Positions 34,147 through 41,922 of a stretch of DNA of 64,000 nt are shown piece by piece. This DNA is from Alphaproteobacteria bacterium (GTDB lineage: Bacteria; Pseudomonadota; Alphaproteobacteria; Micropepsales; Micropepsaceae), in NCBI GenBank assembly GCA_028871345.1, contig JAGWNK010000005.1:61652-125651 (forward strand), written 5' to 3'. A program made the translations under genes and the position numbers. Every line of letters starts with the position of its first letter. The first letter of the stretch is position 1. Below the pieces are notes generated by a model. That model had not been told where the DNA came from, did not search any database, and was given only the letters and a program-made list of their open reading frames with translations.

Positions 34147-34962
34147 TTACCTGAACAGAGACAGCACCATCGAGGGCGCCTGATTGGCGATCGACAGGGC
34201 CTGCACGCCCAGTTGCTGCTTGGTCTGCAGCGAAGTGAGCATTGCGCTTTCCTGCGCCATGTTGGCGTCGACCAGGTTGCCGATGCCTACCGTCAGCGCG
34301 TCCGACAGCTTGCCGACGAAATCGGACTGAATCGAATACTTCTTCGATCCGGCGCCGAGGGTCGACAGAGCAGAGTTCACGGAGGCGATGGCCGTCGAGA
34401 TCTTGCCGACCATGGTCGAAGCCGTCGTCTGGCTGGAGTACGTCGAGCCATAGGCGAGGGCGGTGACCGTCAACGTCTTGGCGAGGACCGTGATGCGCTG
34501 CGAAGCGTCGCTGGCGGATGCCAGGGCGCTGATCTGCTTGGTCTTGCCGTTGATGAGGTTGACGCCGTTGAACTGCGCGTTGTTGACGATCGTTGTGATC
34601 TGGGCGGACATCGCCGAGAAGTCGTTCGCCAAAGACGTGCGGCTGGTGGAGTCGAGCGAGCTGTCGGCAGCCGACAGCGCGTTCTGCTTCATCTGGATCA
34701 GCAGGTCTGAAATCGATTGCGCGGCGGACATCGCCGTGTCGACAACCGACGTGCCGCGGTTCAAGGAGTCCGTCACCGCCTGATAACCGGCCACGTTGCC
34801 ACGCATGTTCTGGGCGATGGCGAAGATGGCGCCGTTGTCTTTCGCATTCGCGACCTTCAGGCCGGAATTGATCTGGCCTTCGGTCTGCTGCAGGCTTGCG
34901 ACGGTCTGGTTGAGGTACTGCAGGGCGTTCAAGGAGCCCGCATTGGTGTTGACGCTAATCAT
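34147..34962 (-). CDS. Flagellin (copy 1)
   Basis: A 271-aa filament subunit with the conserved N-terminal coil (MISVNTNAGSLNALQYLNQT ... NSGLKV) and C-terminal coil ending ANQAPSMVLSLFR. The short central region is Ser/Thr-rich (ITVLAKTLTVTALAYGSTYS), offering sites for O-glycosylation by FlmG. It has its own sigma-54 promoter and an array of ftr-like sites. The neighbouring copy has the same length and is closely similar, with differences scattered throughout. Flagellins are exported through the flagellar type III system. Confidence 0.97.
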   Translation of the reverse strand: MISVNTNAGSLNALQYLNQTVASLQQTEGQINSGLKVANAKDNGAIFAIAQNMRGNVAGYQAVTDSLNRGTSVVDTAMSAAQSISDLLIQMKQNALSAADSSLDSTSRTSLANDFSAMSAQITTIVNNAQFNGVNLINGKTKQISALASASDASQRITVLAKTLTVTALAYGSTYSSQTTASTMVGKISTAIASVNSALSTLGAGSKKYSIQSDFVGKLSDALTVGIGNLVDANMAQESAMLTSLQTKQQLGVQALSIANQAPSMVLSLFR

Positions 34963-35034
34963 TATTGCCTCCGTTCTGGCTTGTTATCGAGCGTTTTGCT
35001 CGCAGGGCGTCCGATTGCCCCCGCAGCCAACAAA

Positions 35035-35049
35035 GCAACGGATGTGCCG
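35035..35049 (-). promoter_or_regulatory. Sigma-54 promoter of flagellin gene 1
   Basis: The minus strand reads CGGCACATCCGTTGC, with GG and GC ten bases apart and TTGC perfect. The expected transcript would have a leader of about 60 bases before the ATG at 34962. Confidence 0.8.
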
Positions 35050-35134
35050 CACGAATTTAGGGATTGGTTCACTCTCGATTGTCGGGAGCGGAGGGAAAGG
35101 TTACCGGCGCGGGATTGCCGGTCTGCCGAAATTG

Positions 35135-35192
35135 CCCGGCAAGAACTGCCGGTTGGTCGGTAAATATTGCCCGGGGTCGGTAAGACTTGCCT
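35135..35192. promoter_or_regulatory. Three phased ftr-like enhancer sites upstream of flagellin gene 1
   Basis: Three copies of the CGGCAA-N3-TTGCCG pattern are seen: CGGCAAGAACTGCCG (35137-35151), CGGTAAATATTGCCC (35158-35172) and CGGTAAGACTTGCCT (35178-35192). Their starts are 21 and 20 bases apart, about two helical turns. They lie roughly 90-145 bases upstream of the sigma-54 promoter, a normal distance for an NtrC-type activator such as FlbD. Confidence 0.6.
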
Positions 35193-35356
35193 AGTGTCGT
35201 GGTTCCAAAGTTCGTCGCATGACCGATATCAGCCGCTTGGCGAACTTTGGAACCAAAACGACACTGGGATTTCAATATGTTGCTCGTGTACTTTCGACTC
35301 CGAAATTCGCTGGAGACCGAATTGAGGATGCGGCGAATTTCGCAATCGGGACACTA
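35192..35356. mobile_element. MITE-like double hairpin, decayed copy
   Basis: This 165-bp element is flanked by CTAG at both ends. Its first half has arms of about 23 bases (35192-35214 with 35241-35265, GTTCCAAAGTTCG / CGAACTTTGGAAC). The second half pairs the region near 35285-35310 with 35333-35356. It is closely similar to the element at 48013-48176, but its inner TA junctions are mutated (ACACTGGG, GCTCGTGT). It is non-coding and lies between the two flagellin genes. Confidence 0.8.
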
Positions 35357-35422
35357 GAAGGCGCAGGAGACGCGGGCTTTGCCGCGCCTCCTCGCGCTAT
35401 TGCCGGCGGAACGGAGCCGACT

Positions 35423-36238
35423 CTACTTGAACAGGGACAGGATCGCCTGGGGCGCCTGGTTGGCGATCGACAGGGCCTGCACGCCGAGCTGCTGCTTGGT
35501 CTGCAGCGAAGTGAGCATGGCGCTCTCCTGGGCCATGTTGGCGTCGACCAGGTTGCCGATACCGATCGTCAGCGAGTCAGACAGCTTGGACACGAACCCG
35601 GACTGGATCGAGAACTTCTTCGAACCGGCCGACAGGGCGGACAGCGCCGAGTTGACCGTGGTCATCGCCGCCGAGATCTTGCCGACCATGGTCGAAGCCG
35701 TCGTCTGGCTGGAGTATGTCGTGCCATAGCCCAACTTCGAGACCGTCAGCGTCTGGGCCAGGACGGTGATGCGCTGCGAGGCGTCGCTCGCCGACGTCAG
35801 GGCGCTGATGCGCGTCGTCTTGCCGTTCACCAGGTTGACGCCGTTGAACGATGCGTTGTTGACGATCGTCAGGATCTGCGCCGACATGGCGGAAAAATCG
35901 TTGGCCAGGGACTGGCGGCTGGTCTGGTCGAGCGAGCTGTCAGCGGCCGACAGCGCGTTCTGCTTCATCTGGATGAGAAGATCGGAGATCGACTGGGCCG
36001 CCGAGAGCGCCGTGTCGACCACCGAGGTGCCGCGGTTCAGCGAATCCGTCACGGCCTGGTAGCCGGCGACCTCGCCGCGCATGTTCTGCGCAATGGCGTA
36101 GATGGCGCCGTTGTCCTTGGCGGTGGCGACCTTCATGCCGGAGTTGATGGCGTTCTCCGTCGTCTGAAGCTGGGCGTTGGTGTTGCTCAGATACTGCAAG
36201 GCGGTCAGGGCGCCTGAGTTGGTATTGACGCTAAGCAC
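35423..36238 (-). CDS. Flagellin (copy 2)
   Basis: A second 271-aa flagellin (MLSVNTNSGALTALQYLSNT ... ANQAPQAILSLFK) with the same domain plan as copy 1 and its own sigma-54 promoter and ftr-like sites. Differences from copy 1 are scattered, including the Ser/Thr-rich centre (ITVLAQTLTVSKLGYGTTYS), as expected for diverging filament subunits in multi-flagellin alphaproteobacteria. It is separated from copy 1 by 460 bases that hold the copy-1 promoter and a MITE. No strong terminator was seen downstream of it. Confidence 0.97.
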   Translation of the reverse strand: MLSVNTNSGALTALQYLSNTNAQLQTTENAINSGMKVATAKDNGAIYAIAQNMRGEVAGYQAVTDSLNRGTSVVDTALSAAQSISDLLIQMKQNALSAADSSLDQTSRQSLANDFSAMSAQILTIVNNASFNGVNLVNGKTTRISALTSASDASQRITVLAQTLTVSKLGYGTTYSSQTTASTMVGKISAAMTTVNSALSALSAGSKKFSIQSGFVSKLSDSLTIGIGNLVDANMAQESAMLTSLQTKQQLGVQALSIANQAPQAILSLFK

Positions 36239-36298
36239 GATGGGTCTCCGTTCCGTTCTGGTGGCCGTGCGACCCTTGCGGGCGCCGCTCGCTATGTC

Positions 36299-36313
36299 GC
36301 AACCCGCGTGCCA
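36299..36313 (-). promoter_or_regulatory. Sigma-54 promoter of flagellin gene 2
   Basis: The minus strand reads TGGCACGCGGGTTGC, a full match to TGGCACG-N4-TTGC. The predicted leader to the ATG at 36238 is about 50 bases. Confidence 0.88.
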
Positions 36314-36371
36314 GCGGAGTGTTCTTCTAAGCTATTGTTTCCAATGATATTTTTTCCGAAGGAGGAGCACC

Positions 36372-36409
36372 TTTGCCGGGAGGCCTCTGCCCGTCGGCAA
36401 ATTCCGCCG
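36372..36409. promoter_or_regulatory. ftr-like sites upstream of flagellin gene 2
   Basis: TTTGCCG (36372-36378) and CGGCAAATTCCGCCG (36395-36409) sit about 60-95 bases upstream of the sigma-54 promoter. The second fits CGGCAA-N3-TTGCCG with two mismatches, the first is a half-site, and together they form a spaced inverted repeat (TTTGCCG / CGGCAAA). Confidence 0.5.
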
Positions 36410-36414
36410 GGGCG

Positions 36415-36442
36415 AAAAAAAACGCCGGCCCCAAGGCCGGCG
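36415..36442 (-). terminator. Rho-independent terminator after flaF
   Basis: An 8-bp stem (arms 36423-36430 and 36435-36442, loop CCAA) is followed on the minus strand by eight T residues (36415-36422). It ends the flbT-flaF transcript upstream of flagellin gene 2. Confidence 0.9.
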
Positions 36443-36465
36443 CGGTCGTTGGCTTGCGCGAGACC

Positions 36466-36816
36466 TCAGGCGGCGCCGCGCAACCCTTCCATGATAGAGC
36501 GGTTGATCGAGATCAGCGGATCGATCGGCGCGCCCTGGCGCGTGACCTGCTTGGAATACTTGGTGACCCACAACGAGATCGACACGATGTTGGCGCGCAC
36601 GGGCGGCGGCAGCTGGTTGCGCTCGTCGAGGCAGTCGGCGGCAAGCGTCCGCCACAGCCGCCGGTTCCAATCGATCGCTTCGGCCAGCGGCCCCCCCGTG
36701 GCACCCGTCTTCTGGGCATCGATCAGGGCGCCGGTAACCTGGCCGAACAGGCGGTATTCGGTCTGGCGGGGATCCTCAGTGATCCGCTGCGTTTGTTGAT
36801 AGGCCTTCAGGGTCAT
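36466..36816 (-). CDS. flaF: Flagellar biosynthesis regulator FlaF
   Basis: A 116-aa cytoplasmic protein found with FlbT in alphaproteobacteria and needed for flagellin production. The typical start is MTLKAYQQTQRITEDPRQTE, followed by RLFGQVT and IDWNRRLWRTLAADC. In Caulobacter FlaF promotes flagellin synthesis or secretion and opposes FlbT. Its start codon lies 41 bases inside flbT, so the two are translationally linked, and a clear terminator follows. Confidence 0.93.
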   Translation of the reverse strand: MTLKAYQQTQRITEDPRQTEYRLFGQVTGALIDAQKTGATGGPLAEAIDWNRRLWRTLAADCLDERNQLPPPVRANIVSISLWVTKYSKQVTRQGAPIDPLISINRSIMEGLRGAA

Positions 36817-37201
36817 AGTTCAACCGTTCCCGTTCGAAGTCGAAGAGTTTCCTGCACAGCATCAATGCCTTGTAGTAGGCGCCATGGCTGACGTTGCGGC
36901 TTATCTCCACGCAGGTGGCGAGAGCCTCGCGGTTGCGCAACGCCCCCATCAGCTCGGTGAGGCGCAGCGCGAAATCGTCGTAGTACTGGGCGCAGGCTTC
37001 CGGATCGAGATACATCATCATGATGGGCAGATAGACGCGTCGCACCGGCGTGTTTGCCTCCTCCGGCTGCATGATGTCCTTCTCGCGCAGCAGGCAGGCC
37101 TTGTTCTGGACGATCAGGCTGGCCTTCTTGTCGCCGTTGGTGAGAACTGCCCCGTTGAGGACAAATTTCTCGCCCGGTTTCAGCGACAATTTGAGAGGCA
37201 T
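36776..37201 (-). CDS. flbT: Flagellin mRNA regulator FlbT
   Basis: A 141-aa post-transcriptional regulator which, in Caulobacter, binds flagellin mRNA leaders and represses their translation until the hook is complete. Family features are MPLKLSLKPGEKFVLNGAVL, RVYLPIMMMYLDPEACAQYY and the C-terminal GAYYKALMLCRKLFDFE. It is first in a two-gene minus-strand operon with flaF and divergent from flmG over 142 bases. The flagellin targets are encoded a few hundred bases away. Confidence 0.94.
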   Translation of the reverse strand: MPLKLSLKPGEKFVLNGAVLTNGDKKASLIVQNKACLLREKDIMQPEEANTPVRRVYLPIMMMYLDPEACAQYYDDFALRLTELMGALRNREALATCVEISRNVSHGAYYKALMLCRKLFDFERERLNYDPEGLSTNAADH

Positions 37202-37343
37202 GAGGCATCGACTCCGGGGCGCAGGGCATGGAGCCTAAAGGTCCGCGGGTTAACAAACCGCTTGCGAAAGCCAAACATCGTGTTCACCACCGATTAAGCA
37301 AAAGAGTCTTTGATGGCGGCGAAAACGCCGAGGATTTCCGCTG

Positions 37344-39101
37344 ATGGCCGCAGCCGCCCCGCCGGGCCTGGAGGCGCTTGCCGAAATGGAAGCGCGCATG
37401 AACACCCTGGCACAACTGGAGGCCTTGTCCGAGGAGCTTGAATCCAACGAGCTGCGGGACAAATCCAACGCCGCGGTGCGCCAGGCGCTGCTGGTGTGGC
37501 GCAGCGGCGACGTCGCCAAGGCGGGGCAGCTCGCCCTGGAAGCCACCCAGATCGACGACACCAATCCGCGCGCCTTCCACATCCTGGCGGCGGCGCTGGA
37601 ACGCATGGGCTTCGTGCACAAGGCGCTCGTCACCTACGAAAAGGCCTTCGCCCTCGATCCCGACGACCCGGAGCTGCTGATCGATCTCGGTCTTGCGGCC
37701 TGGCACATGAAGATGAACGACAGCGCCGCGACCATGTTCAAGCACTACATCGCGGCCAGGCCCGACTCCCCGCTCGGCTACAACAATCTGGGCAGCCTTC
37801 AGGGCGACATGGGTGACTTGCCGGGCGCGGTGGAGACCCTGCGTGCCGCCATCTTCAAGATGCCGTACGAGGCCATCCTGTGGCACTCCCTCGCCACCGT
37901 GCTGGCCGACGCCGGACGGGCCGAAGAGAGCCTTCCGTTCTACCGCGAAGCCATCCGCCTCGCCCCCGAAGTGGCCCAGCAGCACCACAACCTGGGTTAC
38001 GCCTGCCTTCATCTGGGCATGATGTCGGAGGCGCTCGAATGCTTCGGCAAGGCGCTCGAAGGACTGAACGATCCGCTGGAACGGGCCGAAGCGCGCCATT
38101 CGCGCAGCATCTGCCTGATCGGCATGGGGCAGCTCGAGGACGGCTTTGCGGAATACGAGTCGCGCAACGATCCGCTGTTCCGCGCCTATGTCCCTCACAT
38201 GATCGCCTCTCCGGAGTGGAACGGCGAGCCTTTGGAGGGAAAGCGCCTGCTCCTGGTCGGCGAACAGGGCCTGGGCGACGAACTGATGTTCGCCAACACC
38301 GTGCCCGACCTGCTGCGCCTCGTCGGACGGGAGGGCAAGCTCCAGATCGCGGTCGACCAGAGGCTGATGCGCCTGTTCCAGCGCTCCTTCCCAGAGGCCG
38401 AGGTCGGCATCAGCGAGGACCGCGTCCTGCACGACAAGGACGGCAACAAGACGTTGCGCTTCGTGCCCTTCGCCGTGCGGGACGGCCAGCCCGACTTCTT
38501 CATCCTGATGGGCTCGACGCCGAAGCTGCTGCGCAGGCGCATCGAAGACTTCCGGCGCGAAGCCTTCCTCAAGCCGGACGCGGCGCGGGTCGAAACCTTC
38601 AGGGCGGCGCTGGCCAGAGGGCCGGCTCTGCCGACGGTCGGGCTGTGCTGGCGGTCGATGATGATCGATCCCAAGCGCGCCAAATATTACAGCACGCTGG
38701 ACATGTGGGAGCCGATCCTCACCACGCCGGGCGTGCGCTTCGTCAATCTGCAGTACGGCGACTGCGCCGGAGAGCTCAGCCAGGCCTGCGCCCGCTTCGG
38801 GACCACCATCGAAACGATCGACGGCCTCGACCTCACCAGGGACGTCGACGGCGTCGCCGTGCTCAGCGCCGCGCTCGACCTCGTGATCTCCGCCCCCACC
38901 GCCGCGGCGGCCACCGCAGGCAGCGTGGGAACCGAAGTGTGGTTCCTGTGCGCGGGCCGCACCTGGCCGCAACTCGGCACCCAAGAGTTCCCCTGGTATC
39001 GCAAGACGCGCGTGTTCAGCCCGGAGAAGTTCGGCGACTGGGCGTCGCTCATGCCGGCGATCGCCAAGGAACTCGCCGCCTTCGCCGGCAGACCGATATA
39101 G
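37344..39101 (+). CDS. flmG: FlmG-like TPR flagellin glycosyltransferase
   Basis: A 585-aa cytoplasmic protein. Residues about 60-270 form TPR repeats (GDVAKAGQLALEATQIDDTN, GYNNLGSLQGDMGDLPGAVE, HHNLGYACLHLGMMSEALEC). Residues about 290-580 form a GT-B-like transferase domain (LLLVGEQGLGDELMFANTVP, VGLCWRSMM, VISAPTAAAATAGSVGTEVW). Caulobacter FlmG (formerly FlbA) uses its TPR part to bind flagellin and its C-terminal part to add pseudaminic acid. Size, neighbours (flbT, flaF, flagellins) and domains all match. Its stop is followed at once by a MITE remnant. Confidence 0.88.
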   Translation: MAAAAPPGLEALAEMEARMNTLAQLEALSEELESNELRDKSNAAVRQALLVWRSGDVAKAGQLALEATQIDDTNPRAFHILAAALERMGFVHKALVTYEKAFALDPDDPELLIDLGLAAWHMKMNDSAATMFKHYIAARPDSPLGYNNLGSLQGDMGDLPGAVETLRAAIFKMPYEAILWHSLATVLADAGRAEESLPFYREAIRLAPEVAQQHHNLGYACLHLGMMSEALECFGKALEGLNDPLERAEARHSRSICLIGMGQLEDGFAEYESRNDPLFRAYVPHMIASPEWNGEPLEGKRLLLVGEQGLGDELMFANTVPDLLRLVGREGKLQIAVDQRLMRLFQRSFPEAEVGISEDRVLHDKDGNKTLRFVPFAVRDGQPDFFILMGSTPKLLRRRIEDFRREAFLKPDAARVETFRAALARGPALPTVGLCWRSMMIDPKRAKYYSTLDMWEPILTTPGVRFVNLQYGDCAGELSQACARFGTTIETIDGLDLTRDVDGVAVLSAALDLVISAPTAAAATAGSVGTEVWFLCAGRTWPQLGTQEFPWYRKTRVFSPEKFGDWASLMPAIAKELAAFAGRPI

Positions 39102-39133
39102 AGATGAAGCGAATTTCGGAATCGGGACACTAG
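39101..39133. mobile_element. MITE remnant (outer half of the second hairpin)
   Basis: GCGAATTTCGGAATCGGGAC followed by ACTAG matches the right end of the elements at 35192-35356 and 48013-48176, and the similarity starts near 39101. The rest of the element is absent. The CTAG edge supplies the hemD stop codon. Confidence 0.75.
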
Positions 39134-39849
39134 TCCCGATCGCCCGGCAGGGCGAGGACCTGCAACAAGGCATCCCGGTTCGGCTTCTCCGCGATCCGCA
39201 CTTCGCGGAAGGTGAGCGGTGCCAGGGCCTGCGCCGTCGGCGCGCTGATGCAGATCGCGATCATCGCCATGCAGGACGTTTCCAGCCCGGCGCGACCCAC
39301 GGCCTTGCGAAAGGCCTTGGCGCTGCGCGGCGAGAAAAAGAACGCCGCATCGATGGCGCCTTCGCCGAGGGCGCGCGCGGCGTCCACCGGCAGGGACGGT
39401 GTGGCGGTCACCTCGTAGAACACCTCCTGACGAACGTCGTAGCCCTTGGCGACGAGGCGGCGCGGCAGGCCGTCGCCCGCATCCGAGCCGGCCGCATGCA
39501 GGATCTTTCCCGCCTGCGGCGGAATCCAGCGCGGCAGCGCTTCCGCCAGGAGCTCGGCATTGCCGTCGGCACTTTCGACATGCGCGAAACCCGAGAGCCG
39601 TCCGGCCTGGGCGGTCTGCGGTCCGACCGCGATCAGCGGCAGGTCGCGGCGCGGCGTGCGCCGCGCCAGGGCGCGCACGCCGTTGGCGCTCGTCACAACG
39701 ATGGCGGCGACGCCTTGCAGATCAGGCTCGGGACCGTCGAGCAGGCGCACCGTCAGCAGCGAAGCGCACAGCGTCTGGTGGCCGATCGCCTGCAACGCCG
39801 CCGCGAATTCGGCCGCCGCATCCTGAGGCCGCGTGACGAGGATGCGCAT
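39130..39849 (-). CDS. hemD: Uroporphyrinogen-III synthase
   Basis: A 239-aa haem-pathway enzyme that closes hydroxymethylbilane with ring-D inversion. The sequence is divergent, as is usual for HemD, but the pattern is clear: MRILVTRPQDAAAEFAAALQ, VVTSANGVRAL, LPLIAVGPQTAQAG and FFFSPRSAKAFRKAV. The ATG at 39849 overlaps the hisE stop by one base and gives the expected length. The TAG stop lies in the CTAG border of a MITE remnant, so the C-terminus may have been reset by that insertion. Confidence 0.85.
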   Translation of the reverse strand: MRILVTRPQDAAAEFAAALQAIGHQTLCASLLTVRLLDGPEPDLQGVAAIVVTSANGVRALARRTPRRDLPLIAVGPQTAQAGRLSGFAHVESADGNAELLAEALPRWIPPQAGKILHAAGSDAGDGLPRRLVAKGYDVRQEVFYEVTATPSLPVDAARALGEGAIDAAFFFSPRSAKAFRKAVGRAGLETSCMAMIAICISAPTAQALAPLTFREVRIAEKPNRDALLQVLALPGDRD

Positions 39850-40172
39850 CAGCTCTTGCCGCGCGAGGCCTTCTCTTCCAGCCCGGAGCGTCCTTCGCGG
39901 GCCGCCAGCGTGGCGTAGACCTCCGCCGGCGTCAGGCCGCAGGCCGCCCATACCACCAGAAGATGATAGAGCACGTCGGCGGATTCCGCGGCGACGGCCT
40001 GCTTGTCGCCGGTGACGGCGGCGATGGCGAGCTCGACCGCTTCCTCACCGAACTTCCTGGCGCAGCGCGGCACGCCTTCCTGCAGCAGCTTCGCGGTGTA
40101 GGAGATGGAAGGATCGGCGGTGCGGCGCGCCGCAATGGTTGCGAACAGCCGGTCGATCAGGTGCTCAGACAT
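39849..40172 (-). CDS. hisE: Phosphoribosyl-ATP pyrophosphatase
   Basis: A 107-aa MazG-like helical enzyme of histidine synthesis, converting PR-ATP to PR-AMP. Motifs include SYTAKLLQEGVPRCARKFGE and EAVELAIAA with the downstream ESADVLYHLLVVWAACGLTP, which carry the metal-binding acids. The ATG at 40172 has GGAG upstream; longer reading frames lack family similarity. It is followed by hemD with a TGATG overlap. The partner hisF is in this window but far away (61052). Confidence 0.95.
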   Translation of the reverse strand: MSEHLIDRLFATIAARRTADPSISYTAKLLQEGVPRCARKFGEEAVELAIAAVTGDKQAVAAESADVLYHLLVVWAACGLTPAEVYATLAAREGRSGLEEKASRGKS

Positions 40173-40192
40173 GAGAGAACTCCAGGCGGACC

Positions 40193-40657
40193 TTATGGCG
40201 TGTCGGTGCCGCCGATGTCCAATTCGAACTTGTAGTGCCCGTCGCCCTGGCGCCGCCATTCGGTCACGTAGTAGCCGGTCACCGTCTTGGACGAGGCATC
40301 GGCCTTGTTCGCCCTCCACACCCAGGTGCCGCGCGTCCAGCCGAGAACACCGTCGGGCGAAACGCGTGCTTCCAAGGGCGTCCAGCGCAATTGTGACGAC
40401 GGGTAGGCGGGGTCGGCCGCCTCGGCCCTGGCGTAGTAGTCGGCCGCGGCCGCTTTGCCGAGGATGGGCGGATGCCGGCCTTCGTAAAGACAGGCATCGT
40501 CGGCCATGTAAGCGAGGAACGCCGCATGCGCGCCCTTGGCCACCGACAGATCGGAAAATGCCCGATCGGCGGCGAGGAGATCATCGCGCGCATCCGCCCA
40601 CCCCGGACCCGCAAGTAGCGCGAGGGAAACTACGAACGTGAAAAGCACCAGCTTCAT
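40193..40657 (-). CDS. Exported DUF4440/SnoaL-like (NTF2-fold) protein
   Basis: A 154-aa protein with a signal peptide (MKLVLFTFVVSLALLAGPGWA) and an NTF2-like cone fold: LLAADRAFSDLSVAKGAHAA, FLAYMADDACLYEGR and GTWVWRANKAD ... TGYYVTEW. DUF4440 proteins bind small molecules, but most have no known reaction. The ATG at 40657 has GCAGGAG eight bases upstream. It lies 20 bases upstream of hisE on the same strand; a functional link is doubtful. Confidence 0.82.
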   Translation of the reverse strand: MKLVLFTFVVSLALLAGPGWADARDDLLAADRAFSDLSVAKGAHAAFLAYMADDACLYEGRHPPILGKAAAADYYARAEAADPAYPSSQLRWTPLEARVSPDGVLGWTRGTWVWRANKADASSKTVTGYYVTEWRRQGDGHYKFELDIGGTDTP

Positions 40658-40797
40658 GGGCCGCTCCTGCAATTAAGGCACACCGCCCCAATCCGTCCCC
40701 AAATCGGTCAAAGACCGCCGCAAATCCGACTCATCACGGACCGTTTACTATAACCAATTGGTTTCGGTCATTGGTGGCACTCGACGGGGGAAACGTC

Positions 40798-41904
40798 ATG
40801 ATCACCGCACTGGGACGGCACGGAGACCAGGTTCGCAGCAGCAGACGGGCCCTGGCCCACGATCTTCTTCACGGTCTGACGCCCGAGGAATTCAACAAGC
40901 AAGCCAAAGAGCTGGCGGAGATGGAGGCGATGACGCCGGCCATGCGCGCCCGCCTGAAGGCGCAGCTGATCGAGCGGCTGAAAACGCCGGTGGACGAGCC
41001 GAGCTGGGGTCCCGACTGGGTGCGCAAGGGCGAGCGCGTCGCCGCCAAGAAGGCGCGCACCAAGAAGCAGGGCGGCTTCGCACGCTTCTTCGGCCTGTCG
41101 AAGCGCGACGACAAGGAGAAGGACAAGGAAGACGAGGCGCCGGCCCCGGCGATGAGCGCTGCGGAGATGGACGACGCCTCGATCATCTCGCGCAACATGG
41201 AGAAGAGCCGGCAGGTCGCCCACTACAAGCCCCTCTATATCGCGGCGGCCGTCCTGGCGCTTGCCATCCTGTCGACGGCGATGTTCGTCGACTACCACAT
41301 CATCCGCGAGGTGTGGACGCGGGCGCTGTCCAACGAATTCATGGTGGTGCCGCCGGCGCTGCAGTCTTCGGTGATCTTCAAGAGCCTGCAGGTCGTGTTC
41401 GCCGTCCTCATCGTCCATTTCATGCTAAAGGCGACCGGCGTCTATGGCCGCACGACGATGATCGTGGCGGCCTTCGTTCTGGCGCTGGTGATGATCGGCG
41501 GGCTCGGCTATCTCGTCGCCTACAACAACATGTCGGGCGCCACCTCGGCGACCCTCGAACAGCGCTCGCCCTCGCAGGACTCCATCGACCGGCTGTTCAC
41601 CGACAGCGGCGTGCAGCACGCCGCCATGACGCAGCCAGCGGCGACGGCGACGCAACCGGGGGCGGACGACGGCGTTTCCCTGGGGCTGCCCAAGCTGTCG
41701 AAATCATCCCTCGCCGCAGCCGATTCCTGGTTCTGGCTTGCCTTTGCCAGCGTGGTATTCTTCATCGTCACGACCGTGGCGGCGCTCTACATGCAAATTT
41801 TCGAGAACAACGTCAGAAACACCCATATCGCCAACGATTACAAACACCGCCAGAAGCAGTTTGCGCAGCTTCACCTGGTGGAGCTCGCCGATCGCAACGC
41901 CTGA
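40798..41904 (+). CDS. Uncharacterised multi-pass membrane protein, partner of a vWA protein
   Basis: A 368-aa protein with no recognised family. It has a charged, Lys-rich cytoplasmic N-terminus (1-140), then membrane segments at about 148-168, 193-212, 220-243 and 333-353, with a soluble Thr/Ala-rich loop before the last. It ends in a charged tail. The ATG at 40798 has GGGGGAAA upstream; a TTG nine codons earlier is less likely. It lies 18 bases upstream of the vWA gene. The palindrome AACCAATTGGTT (40752-40763) is in its promoter region. Confidence 0.75.
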   Translation: MITALGRHGDQVRSSRRALAHDLLHGLTPEEFNKQAKELAEMEAMTPAMRARLKAQLIERLKTPVDEPSWGPDWVRKGERVAAKKARTKKQGGFARFFGLSKRDDKEKDKEDEAPAPAMSAAEMDDASIISRNMEKSRQVAHYKPLYIAAAVLALAILSTAMFVDYHIIREVWTRALSNEFMVVPPALQSSVIFKSLQVVFAVLIVHFMLKATGVYGRTTMIVAAFVLALVMIGGLGYLVAYNNMSGATSATLEQRSPSQDSIDRLFTDSGVQHAAMTQPAATATQPGADDGVSLGLPKLSKSSLAAADSWFWLAFASVVFFIVTTVAALYMQIFENNVRNTHIANDYKHRQKQFAQLHLVELADRNA

Positions 41905-41922
41905 CGAAGGCATGGGGGACAG

